From positions 87,907 through 151,906 of the forward strand of contig RFFC02000001.1 in NCBI GenBank assembly GCA_005518205.2: DNA of 64,000 bases, in the 5' to 3' direction. The notes under the pieces are model-generated. The model was not told where the DNA came from and ran no database searches. It saw only the letters and a list, made by a program, of their open reading frames with translations. The translations under genes were made by a program, and so were the position numbers. Shown here one piece after another: positions 49,739 to 59,179 of the stretch (its first letter is position 1; each line of letters starts with the position of its first letter). Source of the DNA: Hormoscilla sp. GUM202. GTDB taxonomy: Bacteria > Cyanobacteriota > Cyanobacteriia > Cyanobacteriales > Desertifilaceae.

Positions 49739-50165
49739 TAACGCTTACTCGATTCTATGATAGCCTAGTAGGGTGATCGCCGCCCACCAGCAGCAGGCTG
49801 TTACCATCTAGGTTCCTGGGCTACCGGTCTGGGTTGGAAGACTACCGGTGAAATGGCGCAAAAGTGAGATATCCCCACCCGATCGCCCTAGATATCGCAC
49901 TTATACTCCCAACGGTATCGCCCCCCGATCGGGAGAAGACCAGAAACCGGGTTTCTGCGAGAATTTTCGCATACCCACCGAGATAGTCAAAGAAACCCGG
50001 TACGAGACTCCCACCGGAATTTCCTATGGGTTATAGCCGCGCAATTTGTGGTGATTTTAAGCAGTTTTATGAGGTCTAGACTGAAGCACCGGAATTTCTG
50101 AAACAGCTTGTTTGCAGTTTTTTCTCGCCATGCTATACTAGAGGGATATAGCTGGATGGGTTATA
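49739..50165. repeat. Direct-repeat copy and a fossil piece of the DUF1016 gene
   Basis: Bases 49796-50036 repeat the arrangement at 48640-49030. Bases 50037-50115 are a slightly altered copy of codons 82-107 of the adjacent DUF1016 gene (50409-50486). They carry a TAG that disrupts the frame. The region therefore shows past duplication of the gene's 5' part. Confidence 0.75.
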
Positions 50166-51233
50166 ATGAGTGTAATCTCACCTTCAGGCGATCGCACTTA
50201 TCGGGAGTTCCTACAAGATATGAAAACCCAGGTAGTTCAAAGTCGGATTGAAGCGGCGCGATCGGTAAATAGATCGCTCATCGGATTGTATTTGTCTTTG
50301 GGGCAGTTGATTGTGGACCGGCAGGAGGCATTAGGATGGGGTAAGGCAGTGATAGAAAGGCTATCGGCTGACCTCAAGGCTGAATTTCCAGAAATGAAGA
50401 GCTTTTCGCCGCGCAATTTGTGGTTCATTAAGCAGTTTTATGAGACCTATGCTGAAGCACCGGAATTTCTGAAACAGCTTGTTTCAGAAATTCCTTGGAG
50501 CCACAATATTCTGATTATGCAGCGGATTAAGGATGAGGCGGCCCGCCGCTATTATCTGGAAGCGACTGCTCGGTTAGGCTGGACGCGCAACGTGCTGCTC
50601 AACCAAATTAAGGCCGGTGCTTATGAGGTGAGCCGGCAAGAGAAAAGCCATAACTTTTCGACAGCTTTACCGGAATATTTGGCAGATCAAGCAGAGGAAA
50701 TTATCAAGAACCAGTACAGTTTAGAGTTTTTGGGGTTGACGCAAGCGGTGCGCGATCGGGAGTTGGAGCGAAACTTGATTGCTAGACTCAAGGATTTTTT
50801 GATAGAGTTGGGTTATGGGTTTTGTTTTATTGGCAGTCAGTATCGGCTCACCTTGGGAGACAATGAGTATTTTCTGGATCTGCTGTTTTACCACCGCTTT
50901 TTGAAGTGCTTGGTGGCGATCGATCTGAAAACCGGACGCTTTCGCCCGGAGTATGCGGGGAAGATGGATTTTTATCTGGAGGTATTGAATGACAAAGAAC
51001 GCGCCCCCGATGATAATCCTTCCATTGGAATTATTCTCTGTGCAGAGAAGGACCGGTTGGAGGTAGAGTTTAGCTTGAAGTCCAAGACAAACCCGATCGG
51101 GGTAGCAACTTATCAGCTTTACCCGCAGGTGCCGTCAGAATATCAGGGACTATTGCCAACGGATTCTGATTGGCAACGATTTAAGAAGTCAGCGTTGCCG
51201 TCCGATTTTTCCGGAACGGTGGAGGATAATTGA
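50166..51233 (+). CDS. DUF1016 (YhcG-type) PD-(D/E)XK nuclease protein
   Basis: The 355-residue protein has the DUF1016 helical N-terminal domain (ARSVNRSLIGLYLSLGQLIV, FSPRNLWFIKQFYETY, IPWSHNILIMQRI). The C-terminal domain is a PD-(D/E)XK nuclease (QYRLTLGDNEYFLDLLFYHR, LVAIDLKTGRFRPEYAGKMD; the D...D-x-K catalytic pattern). It is commonly found in type I RM islands and is thought to act on DNA. It is followed 6 bp later by a small gene and then hsdS, suggesting one operon. Confidence 0.9.
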   Translation: MSVISPSGDRTYREFLQDMKTQVVQSRIEAARSVNRSLIGLYLSLGQLIVDRQEALGWGKAVIERLSADLKAEFPEMKSFSPRNLWFIKQFYETYAEAPEFLKQLVSEIPWSHNILIMQRIKDEAARRYYLEATARLGWTRNVLLNQIKAGAYEVSRQEKSHNFSTALPEYLADQAEEIIKNQYSLEFLGLTQAVRDRELERNLIARLKDFLIELGYGFCFIGSQYRLTLGDNEYFLDLLFYHRFLKCLVAIDLKTGRFRPEYAGKMDFYLEVLNDKERAPDDNPSIGIILCAEKDRLEVEFSLKSKTNPIGVATYQLYPQVPSEYQGLLPTDSDWQRFKKSALPSDFSGTVEDN

Positions 51234-51239
51234 TAAATT

Positions 51240-51416
51240 ATGACATCACGAGAGTTAAGAGAAAAAGGCTATCATATTTTAGTTAGCCATTTAGGACAGG
51301 TGGATGCAATTCGCTTTTTACAACAGATGGGATGGGGGCATGGTGACTATACCCAAGAAAGAGGCGAGATTTTGAATTCTGTAACGCGGGTTTTGGCAGG
51401 ATTTGCAGAGGATTAG
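51240..51416 (+). CDS. 58-aa conserved-looking small protein
   Basis: The frame opens at ATG 51240, 6 bp after the DUF1016 stop, and reads MTSRELREKGYHILVSHLG, then AIRFLQQMGWGHGDYTQERG, ending VLAGFAED. Tight spacing and a folded-looking helical composition make it a real gene. It may be a small antitoxin or regulator for the flanking DUF1016 or HsdS proteins; this is only inferred from position. Confidence 0.65.
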   Translation: MTSRELREKGYHILVSHLGQVDAIRFLQQMGWGHGDYTQERGEILNSVTRVLAGFAED

Positions 51417-51467
51417 AGACAGGAAATAATTATTAATTGACGTGAAATGTTTTTATAGCAGTCGGGT

Positions 51468-52775
51468 ATGATAATGAGTAAGCATCAATTAGCGATCGAC
51501 AATATTCAAGTGCCAGAAGGTTATAAAAAAACAGAGGTTGGGGTGATTCCTGAAGATTGGGAAGTCATAAAACTGGGAGATATCCTAAAGATTTGGCACG
51601 GAAAAAGTCAGCATGAAATTATCGATCCAAATGGGATTTATCCAATCTTGGCAACGGGTGGCGAAATAGGAAGAACCAACACACCACTCTACAGTGAGCC
51701 CTCTGTTTTGATTGGAAGAAAAGGAACTATTGACAGTCCTAGGTATATGAACACTCCTTTTTGGACAGTAGATACCCTTTTTTATTCAGAGATTTTCAAT
51801 AATACAGATGCGAAATTTGTCTTTTACAAATTTCATTTGATTGACTGGTATTCCTATAACGAAGCCTCTGGTGTTCCCAGCTTAAAAGCAGCTACGATTG
51901 AAGATATCAATCAAGCATTTCCTGCGTTAAAAGAAGAACAATACGCGATCGCCCAAACCCTATCGGACGTGGATGGCCTGATTGCAGCACTGGATAAGGC
52001 GATCGCCAAAAAGCGCAACATCAAAACCGCCACCATGCAGGAACTCCTCACCGGCAAGAAACGCCTGCCGGGGTTTGGTGAGGGGAAAGGTTATAAAAAC
52101 ACTGAGGTTGGGGTGATTCCTGAAGATTGGAGATGCTTACGTATTTCTGAAGTTGTGGTAAATACTGTTAATTCAATAAAGATTGGCCCTTTCGGAAGTT
52201 CTCTAAAAAGAGAATACTTAACTAGAACGGGTTATAAAGTCTATGGACAAGAAAATATATACGAGCGAGATATGAGCATCGGGGAGCGATTTATCAATGA
52301 AGAACGTTTTATCAAATTAAAATCTTGTGAGATTTGCTCGGGCGATTTTTTGATTTCCATGATGGGAACCGTTGGAAAATGTATGGTAGTTCCCGAAGGA
52401 ATTGAAAAAGGAATAATGGATAGCCATTTGTTGCGATTAAGACTAGATGATAGTAAGATTGACTCAAGTGTATTGACTTATTTATTTGAATCTAAAATGA
52501 TTGTTGACCAAGTAAAGCTGCTTGCCGTCGGTGGAGTGATGGAGGGGCTTAGTTCAAAAATAATAAAAAGTATTTATCTACCTTTAGCTTCTTTATTAGA
52601 GCAACGCGCGATCGCATCTATACTGTCGGACATGGATGCGGAAATAGCGGCCTTAGAAAAGCGCCGCGCCAAAACCCAAGCCATGAAGCAAGGCATGATG
52701 CAGGAACTCTTAACCGGAAAAACCCGACTTGCGGTGAGCGTAGTCGAACCGCTCATCGTTCCCAACAATCCTTAA
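51468..52775 (+). CDS. hsdS: Type I RM specificity subunit HsdS
   Basis: The 435-residue protein has two target-recognition domains, each opened by TEVGVIPEDW (about 20 and 215). Each is closed by a conserved coiled coil: LSDVDGLIAALDKAIAKK and ILSDMDAEIAALEKRRAKT, followed by MQELLTGKKRL / MQELLTGKTRL. This is the standard HsdS design; it sets the DNA site for HsdM and HsdR. The start may be ATG 51474. The last 60 codons and the following 60 bp also exist in inverse orientation at 61.2-61.5 kb. Confidence 0.95.
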   Translation: MIMSKHQLAIDNIQVPEGYKKTEVGVIPEDWEVIKLGDILKIWHGKSQHEIIDPNGIYPILATGGEIGRTNTPLYSEPSVLIGRKGTIDSPRYMNTPFWTVDTLFYSEIFNNTDAKFVFYKFHLIDWYSYNEASGVPSLKAATIEDINQAFPALKEEQYAIAQTLSDVDGLIAALDKAIAKKRNIKTATMQELLTGKKRLPGFGEGKGYKNTEVGVIPEDWRCLRISEVVVNTVNSIKIGPFGSSLKREYLTRTGYKVYGQENIYERDMSIGERFINEERFIKLKSCEICSGDFLISMMGTVGKCMVVPEGIEKGIMDSHLLRLRLDDSKIDSSVLTYLFESKMIVDQVKLLAVGGVMEGLSSKIIKSIYLPLASLLEQRAIASILSDMDAEIAALEKRRAKTQAMKQGMMQELLTGKTRLAVSVVEPLIVPNNP

Positions 52776-52814
52776 ACCGCAAACCGCCATCTAAAACAAC
52801 CAGGATAAAATACC

Positions 52815-54473
52815 ATGAGCAACGTCGGACAAAGCGAATTCACTACTCAAAAACGAGTTATCAAACTCTTTGAACAGCAACTCGGTTACTCAAATCTGGG
52901 ATACTGGCACAACCGCAAGCACAACCGCAACATTGAAACAGAATACCTGAGCCAATGGTTGAGCAAGCGAGGAGATAAAAAAGACTATCTTGATGGAGAA
53001 AATGGAAACGACGACCTCTATGGCCAGAAGGGGAACGACGATCTCGACGGCGGAGAGGGGGACGACAATCTCAGCGGCGGAGAGGGGGACGACTGGCTCG
53101 ACGGCGGAGAGGGGGACGACAGTCTCCTCGGCGGAGAAGGGAGCAACACTCTCATCGGCGGAGCAGGCGCCGATACATTTGTTATCCATAAGAATTACCG
53201 TGGCCGGGATATCATCAAGGACTTTACCCCTGGCGTGGACTCCATCGCGCTAGTGGACTCCATCAGCCACTTGGGAGAGTTGGTTGCCCTAGATCTGTCG
53301 AACTTAGAAGATCCCGCCACTGAAATCGTCGTCGATGTCGGGGGAAATGGGCGCGTCAGGATTATCGACCAAGAAGGCAACGAGACACTCTATGGCGCAT
53401 CGAGACACGCTAACCTCCACGGTGGATATGGACACGACACGATCGCCGGTGGAGCTGGAAACGACACCCTCAACGGTGGACATGGAAAAGACGTTCTCTT
53501 GGGCGGAGAAGGGGACGACATCATAGACGGTGGAGCTGGACATGGACACGACTCTCTCTGGGGCGGAAATGGACACGACTCTCTCTGGGGCGGAAATGGA
53601 AACGATATCCTCTTCGGCGGACGTGACCGCGACAACCTCTACGGTCAAAATGGAAAAGACTATCTCGACGGAGGTTCTGATTTCGACCTACTCGCCGGCG
53701 GAGAAGGGGACGACACTCTCCTCGGCGGAGAGGGGGACGACACTCTCCTCGGCGGAGAAGGGGACGACAGTCTCAGCAGCGGAGAAGGGAACAACACTCT
53801 CATCGGCGGAGCAGGCGCCGATACATTTGTTATCCATACGAATGACCGTGACCGGAGTATCATCAATGACTTTACCCTTGGTACAGACTCCATCATGCTA
53901 GAAGGAAAGTCGAGTGCCCTAGATCTGTCGAGGTTCGATTGGCTAGAAAATATTACCTTCACTAGAATCGCCGTCGATGGACGTAACCGCGTCAGGATCA
54001 TCGGCGGAGAGGGGAATGACACTCTCCTCAGCATCGCAGGCACCGGGACTGGCACTGAGATGCCGGAGATAATCGTCGGGGACGCGGGACGCGATACCCT
54101 CCTCGGAAATGCTGGAAATGATTCCCTCATCGGGGGTGGTGGAGACGATAGCCTCGTGGGGGGTCTTGGAAACGATACCCTCATCGGGGGTAGTGGAGTC
54201 GATATCCTCCACGGGGGTAAGGGTGCCGATGTTTTTGTCTTGCCCCGAACGGGTGGCCCGGAGTGGTTGACGACCTGGTCCATCATCCAGGACTTTGAAA
54301 ATGGCACAGACAAAATCAAGTTACCAGAAGGTTTGACTTTTGAAGATTTAAGCATTGTGAGTTCTAGTGGTAACGGTTGGCGACCGGCTATTTCCGTCAA
54401 CATTGGTTTAATAGCACACTTGGATGGGATTCATGTTGAGCATCTCGATGCGTCCGATTTTATAGTTAGTTAG
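52815..54473 (+). CDS. Chimera: HsdR N-terminus fused to RTX calcium-binding repeats
   Basis: Residues 1 to about 52 (MSNVGQSEFTTQKRVIKLFE, LGYWHNRKHNRNIETEYLSQ, WLSKRG) are the start of a type I restriction subunit. At about residue 54 the sequence becomes RTX nonapeptides (DGENGNDDLYGQKGNDDLDG and many GGEGDDxL). Two duplicated segments, each containing GGAGADTFVIH, separate three repeat blocks. A final domain with QDFENGTDKIKLPEGLTFED ends the protein. No motor or nuclease part of HsdR remains. The protein has 552 residues and one continuous frame. The RTX part would normally be a secreted protein, and the HsdR start lacks any export signal. Confidence 0.88.
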   Translation: MSNVGQSEFTTQKRVIKLFEQQLGYSNLGYWHNRKHNRNIETEYLSQWLSKRGDKKDYLDGENGNDDLYGQKGNDDLDGGEGDDNLSGGEGDDWLDGGEGDDSLLGGEGSNTLIGGAGADTFVIHKNYRGRDIIKDFTPGVDSIALVDSISHLGELVALDLSNLEDPATEIVVDVGGNGRVRIIDQEGNETLYGASRHANLHGGYGHDTIAGGAGNDTLNGGHGKDVLLGGEGDDIIDGGAGHGHDSLWGGNGHDSLWGGNGNDILFGGRDRDNLYGQNGKDYLDGGSDFDLLAGGEGDDTLLGGEGDDTLLGGEGDDSLSSGEGNNTLIGGAGADTFVIHTNDRDRSIINDFTLGTDSIMLEGKSSALDLSRFDWLENITFTRIAVDGRNRVRIIGGEGNDTLLSIAGTGTGTEMPEIIVGDAGRDTLLGNAGNDSLIGGGGDDSLVGGLGNDTLIGGSGVDILHGGKGADVFVLPRTGGPEWLTTWSIIQDFENGTDKIKLPEGLTFEDLSIVSSSGNGWRPAISVNIGLIAHLDGIHVEHLDASDFIVS

Positions 54474-54802
54474 TTAGCTAGCTAGTTAGTTAGGCGCTGG
54501 TGCCGCTGAATCAAACACCTAACGGAACCAGCGCCAAGCTGCTAGATATGCCTCCGCAGGCCATCCAGCTTCATGCTAACAGGAGATGTCAGGCTGGCCG
54601 TGGCTAAAAGCGCCACGCCGGTTTGACACCCTATTAAATTCTCATTCCTAAATCCTGCGGAAGATATCTTAGCCCCGACAGATAAACCGATCGCCGATTA
54701 CTTCTGGCAAACCCCCTGAACCAGGGCGCATCCAAGCCTTGGGGGAGCAGGGAGCACCCGAGCAGGAAGCAGGGAGATTGCTAGCCCTCCTCCATTTTAT
54801 TC
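54474..54802. other. Intergenic region with strong secondary structure
   Basis: Tandem TAGT/TAGC tetramers follow the RTX stop (54471-54492). Then comes a hairpin GGCGCTGGT...ACCAGCGCC (54493-54533), a possible terminator. Further pairings are GCCTCCGCAGGC, AAGCTG/CAGCTT and GTGGC...GCCAC (to about 54630). A structured RNA is possible; I cannot name it. Confidence 0.5.
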
Positions 54803-54963
54803 GGGTGTGGTCAAAACCCGTTGGTAGGAGACGGAGTAGCCCGAACGCGAAGCCAAGCCCTAAAGGGTCCGGCTACAGGAACAAAGCCCACGCTCCGGGC
54901 CCCCTCCGCTGCGCAGGGGCTGTATACATGTATCTGAGATGCACCTGGCGATCAACCACACCC
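54803..54963. mobile_element. 161-bp MITE with GGGTGTGGTC ends, 9-bp duplication
   Basis: It starts GGGTGTGGTCAAAA and ends ATCAACCACACCC, flanked by ATTTTATTC (54794-54802, 54964-54972). It contains a CCCTAAAGGGTCCGGCTAC segment also found at 47.38 kb and, in inverse, near 130 bp. It stands just beyond the 3' end of the inositol monophosphatase gene. Confidence 0.9.
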
Positions 54964-54998
54964 ATTTTATTCTACACGGAATGGAACTGACATCAGTC

Positions 54999-56624
54999 CT
55001 ACGATAGTATTGTATTGATTTGTGGTTTGGCAATAAATGTCACCAAAGGTTTAAATACTGGCACCAATTCCGTCCGACTCACCACTAAGGTGGGATAGGA
55101 ACGACTGCTGTAATCCGACCCTACGGTGAGAGGAAAGATTGCTTCTTCTTGCAGCGATATCGGTCGGGGTCGAGCTGACAATCGCTTGTCAACCCTCCCT
55201 TTCGGAACCGTGCTTGCGACTTTCATCGCACACGGCTACTGGGTAGTTGGCCCTTTGTCATAGGTAGGTTTTTTTACTAGGGATTTCTCCCCTTGACCCT
55301 TACCACTCCTCTTTTCGCCCCTTACCCGCCGATTGACGGTCAAACATACCTCTAAGGGTTCCGTGCTTTGTTAGGGGTACTCATTGCCGTGGCTTCCAAC
55401 TATCACCGTCCTATGTCAGCATATCCGCAGGCATTACCCCGGGCATTGGCTTTTTAGGACATCCCTCTCCTCGTGGCTTGCGCAAAACATCTAACTTGTC
55501 CTACTTCCTACTGAGTAGGACAGCACACGAGAAGTTATTTCGTTCCTTGGTCTCATTTCTCGATGCTTTTAGGTCCCTACTATACCCCGGGAGTTATTCG
55601 AGTACGATGCTAACCAGGAGTGACGGTTAACACTAACTACCATTTCCCTTTTGGGCCAGCGTAATAGCCTTATTCCGCTGGTTCTGGATGACGAGGCTTA
55701 CATAAGTTTGCTTGTTCTAACCATGAGCATCTGTCCTAGTGGCGTCACCGGTTCAGGCTACCAGCTATCCTACATTTAAGTCCTTGCGGAGCACCGAGGT
55801 GATGTTACTCCTCAGCACTAAGGACCGGTGTCACCCCCGTACCTGGGGGAGGGGAATTAAACCCCCATGAGTACCAAAGTTATCCGGCTAATGGAACCGG
55901 ACCCGACTTTTACCATTGCTGATTTACGCCGGAACGAATCGCACCACTCTCCTCCAGCAGCTTGGAGAATGGCCCATACTGCCGCTATATCCCAGATTTT
56001 TGGGGTTGCTTCTACCCCACCAATGGCAATTCCGGCTGCTACCGTTAGCAGGTTGTAAGTCGCAACTCCTAGCATCCGGATTTTACAGGGAAATTCGGGC
56101 GATCGCCTCAGCACATCGGTACTCCTAGCACAGAGATTAAAGAAGTGATTGCTGCTAGGATTATTCTCACTGGTGCGGATGGGACGCTGATTCAGAAATG
56201 CTTGATTTTTCGGGAGATATATTTCTGGATGTTTCCCCCAAAAGCCGTGAAATGTTTGCCCGTTCGGGGGCAGATGTACGTAACCAAATACGGGGGTTCC
56301 TTGGTAGAGTAAACCTAGAGAAATTCCCCAAATCGGAATCCCCCGCGTAAAATTAGTAGTACCGTCGATCGGGTCAATAATCCAGCACCATTCATTATCC
56401 GGGAAAATCTGGGCAGTTTCTTCACTTAACACCCCGTGACTGGGAAATGCAGACGCGATCGCCTCTGTTAGTTCCCCCTCGGCCCATTTATCTGCTTGGG
56501 TAACTAAACTCCCATCCGCTTTTTCCGATGCGGTAACCCGTCCAAAATCCCGCAACAGATGATTTCCCACTCTCACCGTCGTCTTTTGAGCAAAATATAA
56601 AATTTTCTTCCAAAAACTGTTCAT
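54999..56624 (-). CDS. Inositol monophosphatase-family enzyme split by a group II intron
   Basis: Exon 1 (56624-55945) carries SEETAQIF, the metal-binding WIIDPIDGTTNFTRG, and WDIAAVWAILQAAGGE. Exon 2 (55161-54999) reads ISLQEEAIFPLTVG then YPTLVVSRTELVPVFKPL. Splicing out 55162-55944 gives GGEW-ISLQEE in frame, the usual end of the family. The intron lies in the sense direction, so splicing could give a full enzyme of about 280 residues. Unspliced RNA would add about 28 foreign residues after GEW. Family members hydrolyse inositol phosphates or related sugar phosphates with magnesium. Confidence 0.88.
55162..55944 (-). mobile_element. ORF-less group II intron in sense orientation
   Basis: On the minus strand it starts GTGCGATTCGTTCCGGCG (55944). 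It ends with domain V (AGCCGTGTGCGATGAAAGTC, then GCAAGCACGG) and CTCGACCCCGACC at 55162. It is 783 bp with no reverse transcriptase. The start is like that of the nested intron at 25038. Splicing must rely on a maturase from another locus, or on self-splicing. Confidence 0.88.
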
Positions 56625-56668
56625 TTGTGAATTGTTATTTGTGAAAAACTCTGAATTTGTGACCTAAA

Positions 56669-57328
56669 TCACTGCTTTTTATCGCCACCTATATTATTTG
56701 GGCGAGTGGTCCGAACCATATGTGAAAGAATGCCCAGGATAGATTCCAGATTTTCCAGATAATGTTCGCCTTGTTCAATATAAACAGTAGTTGCTTCTAA
56801 TCGCAGGAATTTCCAAATACTGCCTGTAGTTACGCTACCATAAATACAAGGAATATCCAGATTTTTCGGGCCGTCCGCGGACCGATCGCTGTTTTTATTT
56901 AATACTTGAGCTGCTATCATTTCGGCAATACATTGAGCCATGCCCGATTTAATATTATCATTTTTAGCTTCCACAATAATTACCACTGGAGCATTAATGG
57001 ATAATAGTTCCGGAGAATGACTGATGATAAAGTCACATCTGCCGTTGAGTCCCCGACTTTTATCCACGGTAAATTCCGAACCAGAGAATATACTTATTTG
57101 GCGCTGAAAACTCTTCCGCAGATCGACGAGAATGGGAGCAACAATCAATTCCGAACGGGCTTTTTCCGTGTCAACTCCCAAAGCCAGGGGAATATTTTCT
57201 TCCAGGATATCTCTGAGCAAAGGGCTGGGCTTGACCGGTTCTATTGCTTGAAATAGTGCCACTTGCTCCTGAATAGTCAAGTTGAATTTACTTTTTAGTT
57301 CCTCTAGGGTAAATTCACTATAAGACAT
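56669..57328 (-). CDS. PD-(D/E)XK nuclease-like protein
   Basis: The 219-residue protein has a helical N-terminus (FTLEELKSKFNLTIQEQVAL). A nuclease-like core follows: ARSELIVAPILVDL, GRCDFIISHSPELLSINAP and VVIIVEAKNDNIKSGMAQCI. The spaced D and E-x-K are the usual catalytic residues of this superfamily. Similar proteins of unknown target are common in cyanobacteria. It is a stand-alone gene, 44 bp upstream of the monophosphatase gene on the same strand. Confidence 0.75.
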   Translation of the reverse strand: MSYSEFTLEELKSKFNLTIQEQVALFQAIEPVKPSPLLRDILEENIPLALGVDTEKARSELIVAPILVDLRKSFQRQISIFSGSEFTVDKSRGLNGRCDFIISHSPELLSINAPVVIIVEAKNDNIKSGMAQCIAEMIAAQVLNKNSDRSADGPKNLDIPCIYGSVTTGSIWKFLRLEATTVYIEQGEHYLENLESILGILSHMVRTTRPNNIGGDKKQ

Positions 57329-57534
57329 GATTTTACCTCCTCTTCTACCAAGATAACGAAATCAATCGCGAATGTCAAGGGGGCGAGTAATCGATGATGG
57401 CCAAGGTTCGTTACTCGTTCCCCAAGCCCGATCGCCTCAACTGGTAGGCTATAGTAATATCGGGAATTGAGCAATTGTGAATTGAGCAATTGCTAACTGG
57501 ACAACCTCCGGGCAACTCCTGTCGCCCTACGCAA

Positions 57535-58971
57535 TTAATCTAGATCGCTTTCGAGCACAGCAGCGATCGCCTGTTTAGCATTGGTTTGAAACTCCCGCAC
57601 ATTCACCCGCTTCAGCAACTGGGTTGCCAGTATCAGTCCGGCTGCTTGCACTGCAAAAACAAATCCGTAAGCCATCACTGGCATTGTAAACAGTATTTGA
57701 CCCAAATTCAACATTGCCCCACCGAACACTGTCGCCAGTCCTCTGGCCATCGCCTGGGCTAGTCCCCAAGCACCAATAAATGTACCTGCTGTTTCCGCCG
57801 CTGTCAAGTTTAGCATGAGACCGATCGCCCCAGCAGTCAGCACTCCAGAAGTCAGCCCAAACAATAGTAAGCTAGTCATTAGCATACTGGGTTGAGCTGT
57901 AAATCCTGACATAATCAGTAACCCCGAACAGACTGCCGTACCCATACAGCCCCAAAAACAAGTCTTCCGCTTGCCCAAGCGCGGTACAATCAAGAAACCC
58001 GTAGAACCGATACCCACCAGGGTCCCCATCCCGAAGAAAGCATTCAGCTTGGTTGTTTCCGAGATTGGCATGCCAAACACTTCGCCCCCATAGGGTTCCA
58101 AAACCGGGTCTTGCATGAACAAGCTGATACTCATGAATAGCAGAAAGCAGAAAAATATTCCCGTTTGCCGACTTGCGGTTAACACGCGCAGGGCCCGGCC
58201 TAATGTAATGCTATCTTCGCGGTTGACTAGAGTCGATCGCGTGGCGTAGAGGGAATATTTCTTCTCCACTCCAGCTGTTGCTAGCAAGGCAATGGCAAAG
58301 ACGATCGCTGGAACGATGATAAACAGCCGATTGATCGATGCTTTTAACTCTGCTAACGGGGCATCTAAGGCTAATTGTTTCAGCAAGATACTGGCGATAA
58401 TAGCACCAACTATAATGCCCACCATCAGCATAGACCAGACAATACTGATTAATTTCGATCGCTTGTCATCATCGGAGACATCGAATAGCAGGGCCGCAAA
58501 AGGAGTGGAACTAGCACCGAGGGCTAACCCATATATGGCAAACATCACTGCTAGCAGGACCGCCCAAGCGTAGGTTACAGGACTCCAACCCGTCGCTGCG
58601 GCACTGTCCCCCAGTTGCCAGACTACTTGCAAGGCCAGAAAAGATGTGACTGTAAACAGCGCCGTGCCGATCCAGATATAGCCCGTCCGGTGGTGGCCTG
58701 CGATCGGCTTCGCGTCCGACATCTGACCGAACCAGACTCGGGAGGGGGAGACAAACTGGTGCATGGCGATCGCCCCCGCTGCGATCGACGCTGGAACTCG
58801 CAGTTCGTCAATCATCACCCGGTTAATCACGCCCAAGGTCAGCAGTGACATAATACCCAGTCCCATCTGGAATAACCCCAGCCGAAACATGGTAAACAAA
58901 TTGATGGGGGGAATTGCCTCCCGGTTTAATTGCGACGCTGACTGCGACTTGCCGATATCACCAGTTGCCAT
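57535..58971 (-). CDS. BCD-family (PucC-like) pigment MFS transporter
   Basis: The 478-residue protein has about 12 membrane helices. It has family signatures LFTMFRLGLFQMGLGIMSLL, LTLGVINRVMIDELRVPASI and HRTGYIWIGT, and FAALLFDVSDDDKRSKLISI in the first half. BCD/PucC proteins belong to the major facilitator superfamily and are linked to chlorophyll or bacteriochlorophyll handling and light-harvesting assembly in the thylakoid. It stands alone on the minus strand and looks intact. Confidence 0.9.
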   Translation of the reverse strand: MATGDIGKSQSASQLNREAIPPINLFTMFRLGLFQMGLGIMSLLTLGVINRVMIDELRVPASIAAGAIAMHQFVSPSRVWFGQMSDAKPIAGHHRTGYIWIGTALFTVTSFLALQVVWQLGDSAAATGWSPVTYAWAVLLAVMFAIYGLALGASSTPFAALLFDVSDDDKRSKLISIVWSMLMVGIIVGAIIASILLKQLALDAPLAELKASINRLFIIVPAIVFAIALLATAGVEKKYSLYATRSTLVNREDSITLGRALRVLTASRQTGIFFCFLLFMSISLFMQDPVLEPYGGEVFGMPISETTKLNAFFGMGTLVGIGSTGFLIVPRLGKRKTCFWGCMGTAVCSGLLIMSGFTAQPSMLMTSLLLFGLTSGVLTAGAIGLMLNLTAAETAGTFIGAWGLAQAMARGLATVFGGAMLNLGQILFTMPVMAYGFVFAVQAAGLILATQLLKRVNVREFQTNAKQAIAAVLESDLD

Positions 58972-59179
58972 TTTTTCACTAAAACTAAAGGTTTACCACT
59001 TTTCATCATAAACCAGATCGGAGCATCTCGATCGAAAAGTGATAATCTGACATGCAGTATGAATATACTCCCAAAGGGATCGACTTGCGCTTTCAGCCAT
59101 TGAATGTGTCATTACTGCAATAAAAAGCGCAGTTTATGACCGTTTGTTGAACAAATGTAAACAGTAGAGGTCCAAAACA

